Part shown: in pieces, positions 1 to 6,873 of the stretch | How positions within the stretch are numbered: position 1 is the first letter of the stretch | Layout: the number at the start of each line of letters is the position of its first letter | Assembly: GCA_964544155.1 (NCBI GenBank) | Contig: CAZJAH010000008.1 | Coordinates: forward strand, 22,098-86,097 | Length of the DNA: 64,000 nt | From: CAZJAH01 sp964544155 | Lineage (GTDB): Bacteria > Bacteroidota > Ignavibacteria > Kapaibacteriales > UBA2268 | Reading direction: 5' to 3' | The notes under the pieces: generated by a model | The model's input: the letters and a program-made list of their open reading frames with translations, nothing else | Databases searched by the model: none | Told to the model about the DNA's origin: nothing | Made by a program: the position numbers and the translations under genes

Positions 1-278
1 CTTTCCAGATAGTCAATATGAGCGGAACCGGCATATTTACTCATGAATGAAGTATCGAGTGTGTGAAGGTAGCTGTTATACTGCCTCGGAAAGTTTCTTC
101 CCCATACTTCATTGCGCGGTTCCCATTTAGGAATATCTTCAACCATTTCGAGCTTAGTTACTTTCTCGGCTCTTCTTTCAATTATTGAAGCGGTAAATAT
201 ACCTGCTAAGAATACCACAACCACAGTTGCAACAAATATAACCCAGTTAACCCAGGGTTTTCTCTTACTATCAGCCAT
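1..278 (-). CDS. nrfA: Ammonia-forming cytochrome c nitrite reductase NrfA, N-terminal part
   Basis: Only the first 92 codons are inside the window; the gene runs off the left edge. The translated start has a short basic leader, one hydrophobic segment (about residues 10-31) and then the NrfA-like stretch PRNEVWGRNFPRQYNSY followed by a conserved-looking SAHIDYLE. NrfA is the periplasmic pentaheme enzyme that reduces nitrite to ammonium with six electrons taken from NrfH. The start ATG (276-278) has a strong ribosome site GGAGGAG just upstream. It lies 14 bases after the nrfH stop, so the pair is co-transcribed. No heme motif falls within the visible part, so the call rests on the N-terminal similarity and the nrfH neighbour. 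Confidence 0.85.
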   Translation of the reverse strand, partial: MADSKRKPWVNWVIFVATVVVVFLAGIFTASIIERRAEKVTKLEMVEDIPKWEPRNEVWGRNFPRQYNSYLHTLDTSFMSKYAGSAHIDYLE

Positions 279-292
279 GATCTCCTCCTTTA

Positions 293-886
293 TTATTTGT
301 TATTGTTTTCATTATTATTCAGCATTTTCATCATCCACTCGGGTATTGTGGGATTCTGTTGAGGAATCCTCGCAAACGGAGTTGATGTTTCCGAGGTTAC
401 ACTTCCGTGGGGAACCTGCTCATGGCAGTGCCAGCAGTAAGTACGCTTGCCTGCTTTTTCTTTGCCCCAGTCTTCATCAGAAAGCGATACAGGGTGAAGC
501 TGATTAATATGGCAGCGAATACAATTTTCCTGGACAACATTCTTGCCGGCGTCCAGTATCCTGATTGCCGGTGGTTCATTCCTTAAAGTAAAGACGGTGG
601 CATGCCTCATACCGTCCTGAGCTTTAAACAAATACTTCCTCACGAAATTATCCTGAGGCACATGGCAGTCGTTACATACTGCCACTTCTCTGTGGCTGCT
701 GTGCTCCCATGTGGCAAAGTGCGGTATCATCACATGGCAGTTAACGCAAGCCTCCGGATCGTCCGACAAATATGAAGAGGCATTGGATATATGAAAGGCT
801 GTAACACCAATACCTGCTAATACTCCAAGGATGATTGTTACCGGCAGCCTCCAGTTTTCCGGAGGAATTAGTTTCTTTATGAACAT
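293..886 (-). CDS. nrfH: Cytochrome c nitrite reductase small subunit NrfH (tetraheme quinol dehydrogenase)
   Basis: A 197-residue NapC/NirT-family protein that passes electrons from menaquinol to NrfA. It has one N-terminal membrane helix (about residues 13-32) and four CxxCH heme sites at C47/C50, C71/C74, C122/C125 and C151/C154. The first is CVNCHVM, with a methionine two residues after the histidine, the place of the unusual axial ligand known in NrfH. I chose the ATG at 886 rather than 958: the longer form only adds 24 residues of low-complexity sequence before the membrane helix, and an AAGGAT ribosome-like site lies about 10 bases upstream of 886. It forms an operon with nrfA. A GGAC-N6-GTCT repeat and a TAAATTTG box lie upstream. 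Confidence 0.92.
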   Translation of the reverse strand: MFIKKLIPPENWRLPVTIILGVLAGIGVTAFHISNASSYLSDDPEACVNCHVMIPHFATWEHSSHREVAVCNDCHVPQDNFVRKYLFKAQDGMRHATVFTLRNEPPAIRILDAGKNVVQENCIRCHINQLHPVSLSDEDWGKEKAGKRTYCWHCHEQVPHGSVTSETSTPFARIPQQNPTIPEWMMKMLNNNENNNK

Positions 887-955
887 AAACAAAATTATCC
901 TTGAATATTCATATGAAAAATTTTTCATAATATTAAGAAAAAAATAATAATTTTC

Positions 956-963
956 CAAATTTA
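956..963 (-). promoter_or_regulatory. Bacteroidota-type -7 box for nrfHA
   Basis: Read on the minus strand these bases are TAAATTTG, an exact match to the TAnnTTTG consensus of Bacteroidota promoters, 70 bases before the nrfH start. No good TTG is seen 19-21 bases upstream, so the -33 element is weak. An inverted repeat (969-982) lies just upstream of the box, fitting a repressor-controlled promoter. Confidence 0.5.
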
Positions 964-968
964 TTTAA

Positions 969-982
969 GGACAATAAGGTCT
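969..982. promoter_or_regulatory. Candidate Rrf2-family operator upstream of nrfHA
   Basis: GGAC-aataag-GTCT: an almost perfect inverted repeat with the same arm sequence and the same 6-base gap as the two repeats in the rrf2/ferredoxin divergent region (1578-1591 and 1603-1618). It sits 5 bases upstream of the nrfHA -7 box. Assignment to the neighbouring Rrf2 protein is inference from shared spacing and context. Confidence 0.5.
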
Positions 983-1031
983 TTTTATCCGATTTGTATA
1001 AAAAGTGTTGTTTTCCGGTTTAATAATCCTT

Positions 1032-1065
1032 TATGCTTATTTGAGAGTTATGCTTATTTGAGAGT
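1032..1065. repeat. Perfect 2 x 17-bp tandem repeat over the rrf2 stop codon
   Basis: The unit TATGCTTATTTGAGAGT occurs twice back to back (1032-1048 and 1049-1065). The second copy carries the stop codon of the Rrf2 gene (1054-1056 on the minus strand); the first copy is the untranslated duplicate. It looks like a recent small tandem duplication. Confidence 0.85.
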
Positions 1066-1488
1066 GTTTATTTTGTGCATTGTCTGGTCGCGCAGGTCTT
1101 CGAGGGTTTCTTCGCTAAGCATACGGTAAGTTTCATCGCGAAGCTTCCCCCATTTGCCGTGAACGGGGCATGGCTCTTCAACGCTGCAACCTCGGAAGCC
1201 AAGTACACATTTATGGAACATCTCAAGTCCGTCGATTATCATCACGATATCGATGAGCCTGATCTCCGAAGCCGGTTTTGCCAGGTAAAATCCTCCGAAT
1301 TTGCCTTTTTTCGATCCGATAATTCCTTCGGAGGTTAAAGATTGAAGTATTTTTGATAAAAATTCTTTCGGAACCGTAAGATGGTCAGCTATTTCCTGAG
1401 CGTTAAATCTCTTGCTTGGTTCCTGCGCCGATAAAAAAAGTACCGCCTGTAAGGCCAGTTCACATTTCTTTGAAAAAATCGCTGTCAT
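1054..1488 (-). CDS. Rrf2-family transcriptional regulator (NsrR/IscR-like, probable Fe-S sensor)
   Basis: A 144-residue protein, the usual Rrf2 length. Residues 1-65 form the winged helix-turn-helix (AQEIADHLTVPKEFLSKILQ as recognition region, GFYLAKP as wing). Three cysteines, C94, C101 and C107 in the pattern CX6CX5C followed by PVHGKW, match the cluster ligands of NsrR/IscR-type members. In known NsrR proteins the cluster reacts with NO and releases repression of genes such as hcp. Here the gene lies between nrfHA and a divergent ferredoxin-cupin-hcp operon, and repeated RGAC-N6-GTCY sites are found upstream of both, so an NO- or nitrite-responsive role is likely (inference). Its exact ligand and subfamily cannot be fixed from sequence alone. 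Confidence 0.9.
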   Translation of the reverse strand: MTAIFSKKCELALQAVLFLSAQEPSKRFNAQEIADHLTVPKEFLSKILQSLTSEGIIGSKKGKFGGFYLAKPASEIRLIDIVMIIDGLEMFHKCVLGFRGCSVEEPCPVHGKWGKLRDETYRMLSEETLEDLRDQTMHKINTLK

Positions 1489-1527
1489 TAATAAATACCA
1501 TAATCATATAGCATTGAAAGTATTAAG

Positions 1528-1535
1528 CAAAACTA
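1528..1535 (-). promoter_or_regulatory. Bacteroidota-type -7 box for the Rrf2 regulator
   Basis: On the minus strand this reads TAGTTTTG, an exact TAnnTTTG match 40 bases before the regulator start. No clear -33 TTG at the usual distance. The two operator-like repeats at 1578-1618 lie upstream, so autoregulation is possible. Confidence 0.4.
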
Positions 1536-1567
1536 TGAAAAAATATTTAAAAAATTTGTAAAAAATA

Positions 1568-1599
1568 TTTGGAAATCAGACTCGTTAGTCTTATTATTG
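1568..1599 (+). promoter_or_regulatory. Bacteroidota-type promoter of the ferredoxin-cupin-hcp operon
   Basis: TTTG (1568-1571), a 20-base spacer and TATTATTG (1592-1599), one base off the TAnnTTTG consensus. Predicted transcription start is near 1606, about 70 bases before the ferredoxin start. The spacer contains the inverted repeat 1578-1591 and the start lies inside the second repeat 1603-1618, so a bound dimer would block polymerase. Confidence 0.6.
1578..1591. promoter_or_regulatory. Candidate Rrf2-family operator, site 1
   Basis: Perfect inverted repeat AGACT-cgtt-AGTCT. In the common frame it reads AGAC-N6-GTCT, the same geometry as site 2 and the nrfH-side site. It directly abuts the -7 box at 1592. 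Confidence 0.55.
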
Positions 1600-1602
1600 A
1601 AA

Positions 1603-1618
1603 CGGACATTGTAGTCCG
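1603..1618. promoter_or_regulatory. Candidate Rrf2-family operator, site 2
   Basis: Perfect inverted repeat CGGAC-attgta-GTCCG. Its centre is 26 bases from that of site 1, somewhat more than two helical turns, and it overlaps the predicted transcription start of the hcp operon. Confidence 0.55.
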
Positions 1619-1677
1619 ATTATAAAAAGAAGAAAAGAATTAGATAAGTTTTAAATAAATATTACGGGTCATAAAAC

Positions 1678-2565
1678 ATGAAAAGAAAGATTATCAATAT
1701 AAACGAAGAGCTTTGCGACGGATGCGGACTTTGCGTCCCCGAATGTAAGGAAGGCGCTTTGCAGATAATCGAAGGCAAGGCAAGGCTCATAAGCGACCTC
1801 TTCTGCGATGGGCTGGGCGCCTGCATTGGCCATTGCCCGCAGAATGCCATTACAATAGAGGAAAGAGAAGCCGGGCCATATGATGAAAGAAAAGTGCTCG
1901 ATAGCATGGTCAAGCAGCCTGGAAGCGTACTTAAGGCTCACCTTAAGCACCTTAAAGAACACAATGCCATGGAATTCTTTAATGATGCCATTGATTATCT
2001 TAACGAAAAAAATATTCCGGTTCCTGAGCTTGAAGAGAAAAAGCCTAACGGTTTGGGACATCAAGGCGGCGGATGCCCGGGTAGCAAAATGTTCCAAATA
2101 GAAAGGCCTGCTTCAGAAATAACTGATAATAACGGCAGTGAAAATGCCGGGTTACGGTCGGAATTAAATCAGTGGCCGGTACAGCTGCATCTTGTAAATC
2201 CGAATGCACCGTATTTCAGGGGATCAGAGCTGGTTATCGTTTCAACCTGCGCACCGCTGGCCAATCCTAACATTCACAAAGATTATATGAAAGGCAGAAG
2301 CGTTGTGGTAGCCTGCCCGAAACTTGATTACACCGCTCCCTACAAAGATAAGCTTAAGGATATCTACAGCATGGGGCAGACCCCGAAAGTCATTATTCTG
2401 AGGATGGAAGTTCCATGCTGCGGCGGGCTGACAAAATTCGCCTGTGATGCGGCCATCGAATCGGATAATGATGCAATAATTGTTGAGGAACATGTCTTAA
2501 CTATTAAAGGTGAATTAAAAAGAAAAGAAATTTTGATTAATAAAAGCGAGAAAGCACATGTCTGA
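1678..2565 (+). CDS. 4Fe-4S ferredoxin-type protein of the hcp operon
   Basis: A 295-residue cytoplasmic iron-sulfur protein. The N-terminal 60 residues carry a classic CDGCGLCVPEC site (C13, C16, C19, C23) and a second, looser site CDGLGACIGHCP (C43, C49, C53). The remaining 200 residues hold further cysteines in STCAP, ACPKLD and PCCGG contexts, which could bind another cofactor. Proteins of this type are commonly met beside hcp with Rrf2 and cupin genes; a role as electron donor or accessory factor for Hcp is inferred from that context. It is the first gene of the operon and its stop overlaps the cupin start by 8 bases. The upstream region holds the promoter and both operator-like repeats. 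No strong Shine-Dalgarno site precedes the ATG. Confidence 0.85.
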   Translation: MKRKIININEELCDGCGLCVPECKEGALQIIEGKARLISDLFCDGLGACIGHCPQNAITIEEREAGPYDERKVLDSMVKQPGSVLKAHLKHLKEHNAMEFFNDAIDYLNEKNIPVPELEEKKPNGLGHQGGGCPGSKMFQIERPASEITDNNGSENAGLRSELNQWPVQLHLVNPNAPYFRGSELVIVSTCAPLANPNIHKDYMKGRSVVVACPKLDYTAPYKDKLKDIYSMGQTPKVIILRMEVPCCGGLTKFACDAAIESDNDAIIVEEHVLTIKGELKRKEILINKSEKAHV

Positions 2566-2887
2566 TAACTATGAAGCAATTAAAAAACCGCAAATGCTGG
2601 AAAACCTGACCGGATACCAGGATGGTACGGTAGCCAGCAGAACCCTGCTTAATAAAAAAAACGGAACGCTCACCATATTCGCGTTTGACCAAGGCCAGGG
2701 GCTGAGCGAGCATACAGCGCCTTTTGACGCCTTTGTTCAGATACTCGACGGCGAGGCGCTTATTACAATAGGCGGCGTAGAGCATGAATTAAGCAAAGGT
2801 ATGAGCCTGCTTATGCCGGCGGATATACCTCACGCTCTCAAGGCCGTCAAAAAGTTCAAAATGCTTTTAACCATGATAAAATCATAA
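2558..2887 (+). CDS. Small single-domain cupin protein
   Basis: A 109-residue cupin. The two cupin motifs are visible: LSEHTAPFDAFVQILDGEA (metal-type H52) and LLMPADIPHALKA (H92), with an intervening glycine turn. The start overlaps the ferredoxin gene by 8 bases, so translation is coupled, and hcp follows after 34 bases. Cupins of this size are frequent next to hcp and Rrf2 genes. Their substrate is not established; binding of a small ligand or metal in nitrosative or redox stress is only a guess. No enzymatic role should be assigned from the fold alone. Confidence 0.85.
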   Translation: MSDNYEAIKKPQMLENLTGYQDGTVASRTLLNKKNGTLTIFAFDQGQGLSEHTAPFDAFVQILDGEALITIGGVEHELSKGMSLLMPADIPHALKAVKKFKMLLTMIKS

Positions 2888-2921
2888 ATTTTGTAAACAG
2901 GAAAATCAGGAGAAAAAAATA

Positions 2922-4565
2922 ATGTTTTGTTTTCAATGCGAACAGTCACAAAAAGGCAATTGCCACTCATCGGTAGGTGTATGCGGTAAGGACGAAACCA
3001 CTGCGGCATATCAGGACCTTCTGGTACATGTAACCAAAGGCATAGGCCAGTATGCTCACAGGATGAGGCAGCTCGGAGTAATCGATAATGAAATAGATAT
3101 ATTTGCCGTGGAAGCGCTCTTTACTACTGTAACTAACGTTAACTTCGATGAGCAGTCAGTAAAATTAATGGTAAAAAAAGGCGCGGAATTAAAAGAGCTA
3201 GCCAAAAGATTACATGAAGACGCCGCTAAAAAAGCCGGTAAAGAACCCGCAAGCCCCGGGGGCCCTGCTGAGTTTGAATTTATTGAGGATGACAAAGCAC
3301 TTTTGAACTATTGGGAAAATATATCAATCGAAGAAAGAATGAAAGACGAGGGCAAGGTCATCACAAGCCTTAAAGAAACAATCTTGTACGGATTAAAAGG
3401 CCTCGCGGCTTATGCCGATCATGCTCTAATCCTGGATGTTTCCGATGATGACGTGTACGCGCGTATCCACGAAATTCTCAACTTTCTCACAGAAAATCAC
3501 ACTGCTGAAGAGCTTCTGGGAATGGCGCTTAAAACAGGCGAGCTGAACCTCAGAGTAATGGAACTTCTCGATTCGGCGCATACTTCAACTTACGGCCATC
3601 CCGAACCGGCTAAAGTCAGAATGACTCCGGTGAAAGGCAAAGCCATACTGGTATCAGGCCACGACATGAAAGACCTGGAAGAGCTACTCAAGCAAACAGA
3701 GGGTAAGGGAATAAATATTTATACGCACGGCGAAATGCTCCCGGCGCACGGTTACCCGGAACTCAGGAAATATAAACACCTCGCCGGCAATTATGGCGGC
3801 GCCTGGCAGGATCAGCATAAGGAATTTGACGCCTTCCCCGGGTCTATTCTCATGACTACGAACTGCATCCAGAAGCCCAGGGCGGGTTATAAGGACAGGA
3901 TATACACATGCGGCCTTGTTCAGTGGCCCGATGTGCACCACCTTAACGACAGGGATTTTTCACCGGTGATTGAAAAAGCACAGGAAATGGCAGGATTTGA
4001 AGAAGACACCGAAGCTAAATATTCATTCACAGGATTTGGCCATAACGCGGTTATGAATGTTGCCGATAAAGTTGTCGATGCTGTCAAAGCAGGCAAGATC
4101 AGGCATTTCTTCCTTGTCGGCGGATGCGACGGTGCCCGAAGCGGCAGAAACTATTATACGGAATTTGCCGAGAGCGCTCCCAAAGATACAGTTATCCTTA
4201 CACTCGCCTGTGGTAAATTCAGATTTAACAAACTTGAATTTGGCGATATTGACGGCATTCCGAGGCTGCTCGATGTCGGACAGTGCAACGACGCATACTC
4301 TGCCATAAAGATAGCTCAGGCATTAGCGGACGCTTTTGATACAGACGTTAACAGCCTTCCTCTGTCACTCGTGCTTTCATGGTATGAGCAGAAAGCGGTA
4401 GCTATACTTCTGACTCTGCTGCACCTCGGCATAAAAGGTATCAGATTAGGCCCGACTCTGCCAAAATTCCTCGAGCCGGAAGTGATAGATATTCTCGTTA
4501 AGAATTATGATATTAAGCCCATTAAAACAGCGGAAGAAGATCTTAATGATATCCTTGCTGCTTAA
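2922..4565 (+). CDS. hcp: Hybrid cluster protein Hcp (hydroxylamine reductase / NO reductase)
   Basis: A full-length 547-residue Hcp. The N-terminal Fe-S ligands are C3, C6, C14 and C21 (CX2CX7CX6C, the class I spacing). All seven residues known to hold the hybrid Fe-S-O cluster can be placed: H247, E271, C315, C402 (GGCDGA), C430 (LACGKF), C455 (GQCNDA) and E489 (SWYEQKA). Hcp reduces hydroxylamine in vitro, and in E. coli it reduces NO to N2O. It closes the ferredoxin-cupin-hcp operon, has a ribosome site AGGAG nine bases upstream, and is followed by a hairpin terminator at 4596. With nrfHA next door its likely job is removing NO made during nitrite reduction. Confidence 0.97.
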   Translation: MFCFQCEQSQKGNCHSSVGVCGKDETTAAYQDLLVHVTKGIGQYAHRMRQLGVIDNEIDIFAVEALFTTVTNVNFDEQSVKLMVKKGAELKELAKRLHEDAAKKAGKEPASPGGPAEFEFIEDDKALLNYWENISIEERMKDEGKVITSLKETILYGLKGLAAYADHALILDVSDDDVYARIHEILNFLTENHTAEELLGMALKTGELNLRVMELLDSAHTSTYGHPEPAKVRMTPVKGKAILVSGHDMKDLEELLKQTEGKGINIYTHGEMLPAHGYPELRKYKHLAGNYGGAWQDQHKEFDAFPGSILMTTNCIQKPRAGYKDRIYTCGLVQWPDVHHLNDRDFSPVIEKAQEMAGFEEDTEAKYSFTGFGHNAVMNVADKVVDAVKAGKIRHFFLVGGCDGARSGRNYYTEFAESAPKDTVILTLACGKFRFNKLEFGDIDGIPRLLDVGQCNDAYSAIKIAQALADAFDTDVNSLPLSLVLSWYEQKAVAILLTLLHLGIKGIRLGPTLPKFLEPEVIDILVKNYDIKPIKTAEEDLNDILAA

Positions 4566-4595
4566 AGGGCGATCAGCAAACTGACCCGTTATAAG

Positions 4596-4629
4596 AAAAG
4601 CCGTCTTCGGTATATCCGGGGCGGCTTTT
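4596..4629 (+). terminator. Rho-independent terminator after hcp
   Basis: AAAAGCCG (4596-4603) pairs perfectly with CGGCTTTT (4622-4629); the arm ends in a T run. It ends the hcp operon. Confidence 0.75.
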
Positions 4630-4749
4630 AAATTGATGTCTCTTAATATTAATATTTTTTCGGATATTTCTTTTATCAGATTAAATCGGAACATCAAGGA
4701 AAATTAAAATTCAGTATGCTCAAATGGCTTGATTTCAGCAAGAATAATA

Positions 4750-6735
4750 TTAATAATCCACAGAACAAATTAAATCAATTATCATTTTTTTTCTTTTTTC
4801 ATCTAATTTGCCCTTATTAATAGCGGAACGCTGGACAGCTAAAAATCTGAAAATTTTTATTTCATCTTCATTAGCATATGAGCGACCGGGCAGTCTGTTA
4901 TTTTTAATAACGAAATTTTGTAAGATGGAAAATTTTTCATCCCAACTCAACTTAATTTTATTGGTACTGAGCAATTTCTTGCCGTAGTTATGCTTTTTTA
5001 ATCCAAAATACTCGTAGTTTAAGCAATCAAATCTTCTCTTATCTGCTCTTAAATTAGAAGTGATATATTTTTTATTTGTATCAAAGCTTTTTGTTACATA
5101 ATCAACAATGTCATCGATATGTACCGGCTTTTTAGCTTTTATAATCAATTCTTCAGCTAATTCTCTTATGCTGCCCAGTTTCATATCGTCTCTATTTTTC
5201 CATTTTAATAATCCGAATATACTTTTACGGCTTATAGGTATGAAGCCTTTATCTCTTTTCATAGAATTTTTTAAAGATAGAGCCGCTATCTGAATACCGG
5301 GATGAATCTCCTTAACTTTATCGATTATCTCTAAAATATGGGCCGGCCTGCCGATTAATTCTAAAGCTTCCAACGCATATTGATACAGATGCATTTTTTT
5401 ATTTTCTACAATATTAATTTTATGATCTGAAATAATCGTAGTGTCAAATTCATTTTTCAGAATATTAAAGGCTATAGTGTGTACTTGTTTTGTAGAATTA
5501 TTGGCAAACAGAACATTTTTAAATGACTTTTCAATGATCAAGTCCACTGGCAGTGTATAGCTATTACTGACGGGCTGATTGTAAATTGAGTAAATCTTTT
5601 CAATAAATAATTCAAAGTCAAACCGGTTTGTTATGCGTTTACTAACTAAGTATAAGTTTTTCCAATTATGCGCCGTTTTCCTGTTAATATTATATAAAGT
5701 ATTAATCTCCTTGCCAATTATATCATAATCATTTTTAATAAGAATATGAAGAAATTTTGCTATGCCACAATTATTGAAAAAAGTATTTTCATTATCATTA
5801 ATTTTTGTTAGCAGTTTATTATCTATATGAATAAATTCAGATGAAAAATCGATATCGTAGAGGTTCCAAAATTTATTTTCGATTAATCGCAGAAACAGAA
5901 AATTCTTATAATGCTTATTAAATAATGAATGCCTTATCTGCCTGATCCTTTCGTAGGTTTTACCGAATTCATCTGCAATAATATGTAAATCCTTATTGTC
6001 ATATTTAAAAGCATTAATGCAGTAAAAAAGGATATAGCTCTGCAATTCAGTGAATAATACATTATTTTTAATCAAATAAAAAACAGTTCCAAAATAAGGT
6101 AAGCCGCTTTTATAATCGTAATCATAAAATGAATCCAATCCTTTTTTGTCAATATGGAATTGATATTCCAGATATGAAATATACAAATGCTTTTTTATTT
6201 CATGATCTTTTTTATATGTATTTAATATATTTAATAAATTTTTATAGAACAAATAAAATTTTCTCAGTTCTTCTCTTATAATTCTTCTGGTAACCATTCT
6301 ATCAATTTGATTTTTTAATAAAGCATAGGCATTATATAAATTATAAAAATCAATTTTTCCTTTTATCAGATACTGCAAAGCAGAAGAACTATTTACTGAA
6401 AGGTTTTTTACAACAATATTCATTATGTTATTTATGAACTGAATTGATTCATTGCTTATTTTTAGTATTTCATAATAACGGTTTTTTATAGAATGGCTGA
6501 CAAAATTTTCTGAACCATTTGGATGTAAGTTGTCATCGCATAAGTGTGATAAGATATTGTTGGTTTTAACACCGCAATACCTCAATTCCAAAAAATTATT
6601 TTTTTCTAAATAATAATTCAGCAGAGAATTTAAATCTGATAATCCCGCAGTTTCGCAAACAGTTATTGCTCTCGCGTTTAGATGGTAATCTTCGTGGAGT
6701 TGGGTTAATGTTCTATTTTTATTGATAGTTGTCAC
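4750..6735 (-). CDS. Large DNA-binding protein with alpha-CTD-like, sigma region 4-like and HARE-HTH-like modules
   Basis: A 661-residue protein of unknown function, clearly more AT-rich and rich in Asn, Lys and Ile than its neighbours, which suggests transfer. Residues about 15-66 (LNARAITVCETAGLSDLNSL ... FLELRYCGVKTNNIL) resemble the C-terminal domain of RNA polymerase alpha. Residues about 245-285 (ADEFGKTYERIRQIRHSLF) look like sigma-70 region 4 with its ERIRQI recognition helix. Residues 450-515 and 520-585 look like two HARE-HTH winged helices (AHILEIIDKVKEI; PVHIDDIVDYVTK). The end (596-655, SWDEKFSILQNFV ... GKLDEKRKK) resembles a helicase-associated domain. No nuclease, ATPase or membrane motif is seen. 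The frame opens with GTG at 6735; an ATG two bases upstream is out of frame. All domain calls are by eye. It stands alone between terminators. Confidence 0.7.
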   Translation of the reverse strand: MTTINKNRTLTQLHEDYHLNARAITVCETAGLSDLNSLLNYYLEKNNFLELRYCGVKTNNILSHLCDDNLHPNGSENFVSHSIKNRYYEILKISNESIQFINNIMNIVVKNLSVNSSSALQYLIKGKIDFYNLYNAYALLKNQIDRMVTRRIIREELRKFYLFYKNLLNILNTYKKDHEIKKHLYISYLEYQFHIDKKGLDSFYDYDYKSGLPYFGTVFYLIKNNVLFTELQSYILFYCINAFKYDNKDLHIIADEFGKTYERIRQIRHSLFNKHYKNFLFLRLIENKFWNLYDIDFSSEFIHIDNKLLTKINDNENTFFNNCGIAKFLHILIKNDYDIIGKEINTLYNINRKTAHNWKNLYLVSKRITNRFDFELFIEKIYSIYNQPVSNSYTLPVDLIIEKSFKNVLFANNSTKQVHTIAFNILKNEFDTTIISDHKINIVENKKMHLYQYALEALELIGRPAHILEIIDKVKEIHPGIQIAALSLKNSMKRDKGFIPISRKSIFGLLKWKNRDDMKLGSIRELAEELIIKAKKPVHIDDIVDYVTKSFDTNKKYITSNLRADKRRFDCLNYEYFGLKKHNYGKKLLSTNKIKLSWDEKFSILQNFVIKNNRLPGRSYANEDEIKIFRFLAVQRSAINKGKLDEKRKKMIIDLICSVDY

Positions 6736-6813
6736 ATCAATAATCCGAATAAAATAATAAGTTATGCAATAATATTAAAATTGTGGATAACTCACAAATT
6801 TATTTGGTAATGC

Positions 6814-6846
6814 AAATAAAAAAAGGGCTGCTAAACAGCAGCCCTT
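6814..6846 (-). terminator. Rho-independent terminator of the S8 protease gene
   Basis: A perfect 10-bp stem AAGGGCTGCT / AGCAGCCCTT with a 4-base loop (6823-6846). Read on the minus strand it is followed by a run of seven T (plus-strand A's before 6823). It ends transcription from the protease gene. Confidence 0.9.
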
Positions 6847-6873
6847 AATACATATCATCTATCAAAAGTATTG

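Noticed and set aside
112..507. 131-codon plus-strand frame over nrfA and nrfH
   Set aside because: It is antisense to two clear heme-protein genes with ribosome sites; its own sequence has no family features.
4750..6735. Restriction enzyme or helicase, suggested by HARE-HTH and HA-like segments
   Set aside because: No nuclease, methylase or ATPase motif is visible in the 661 residues.
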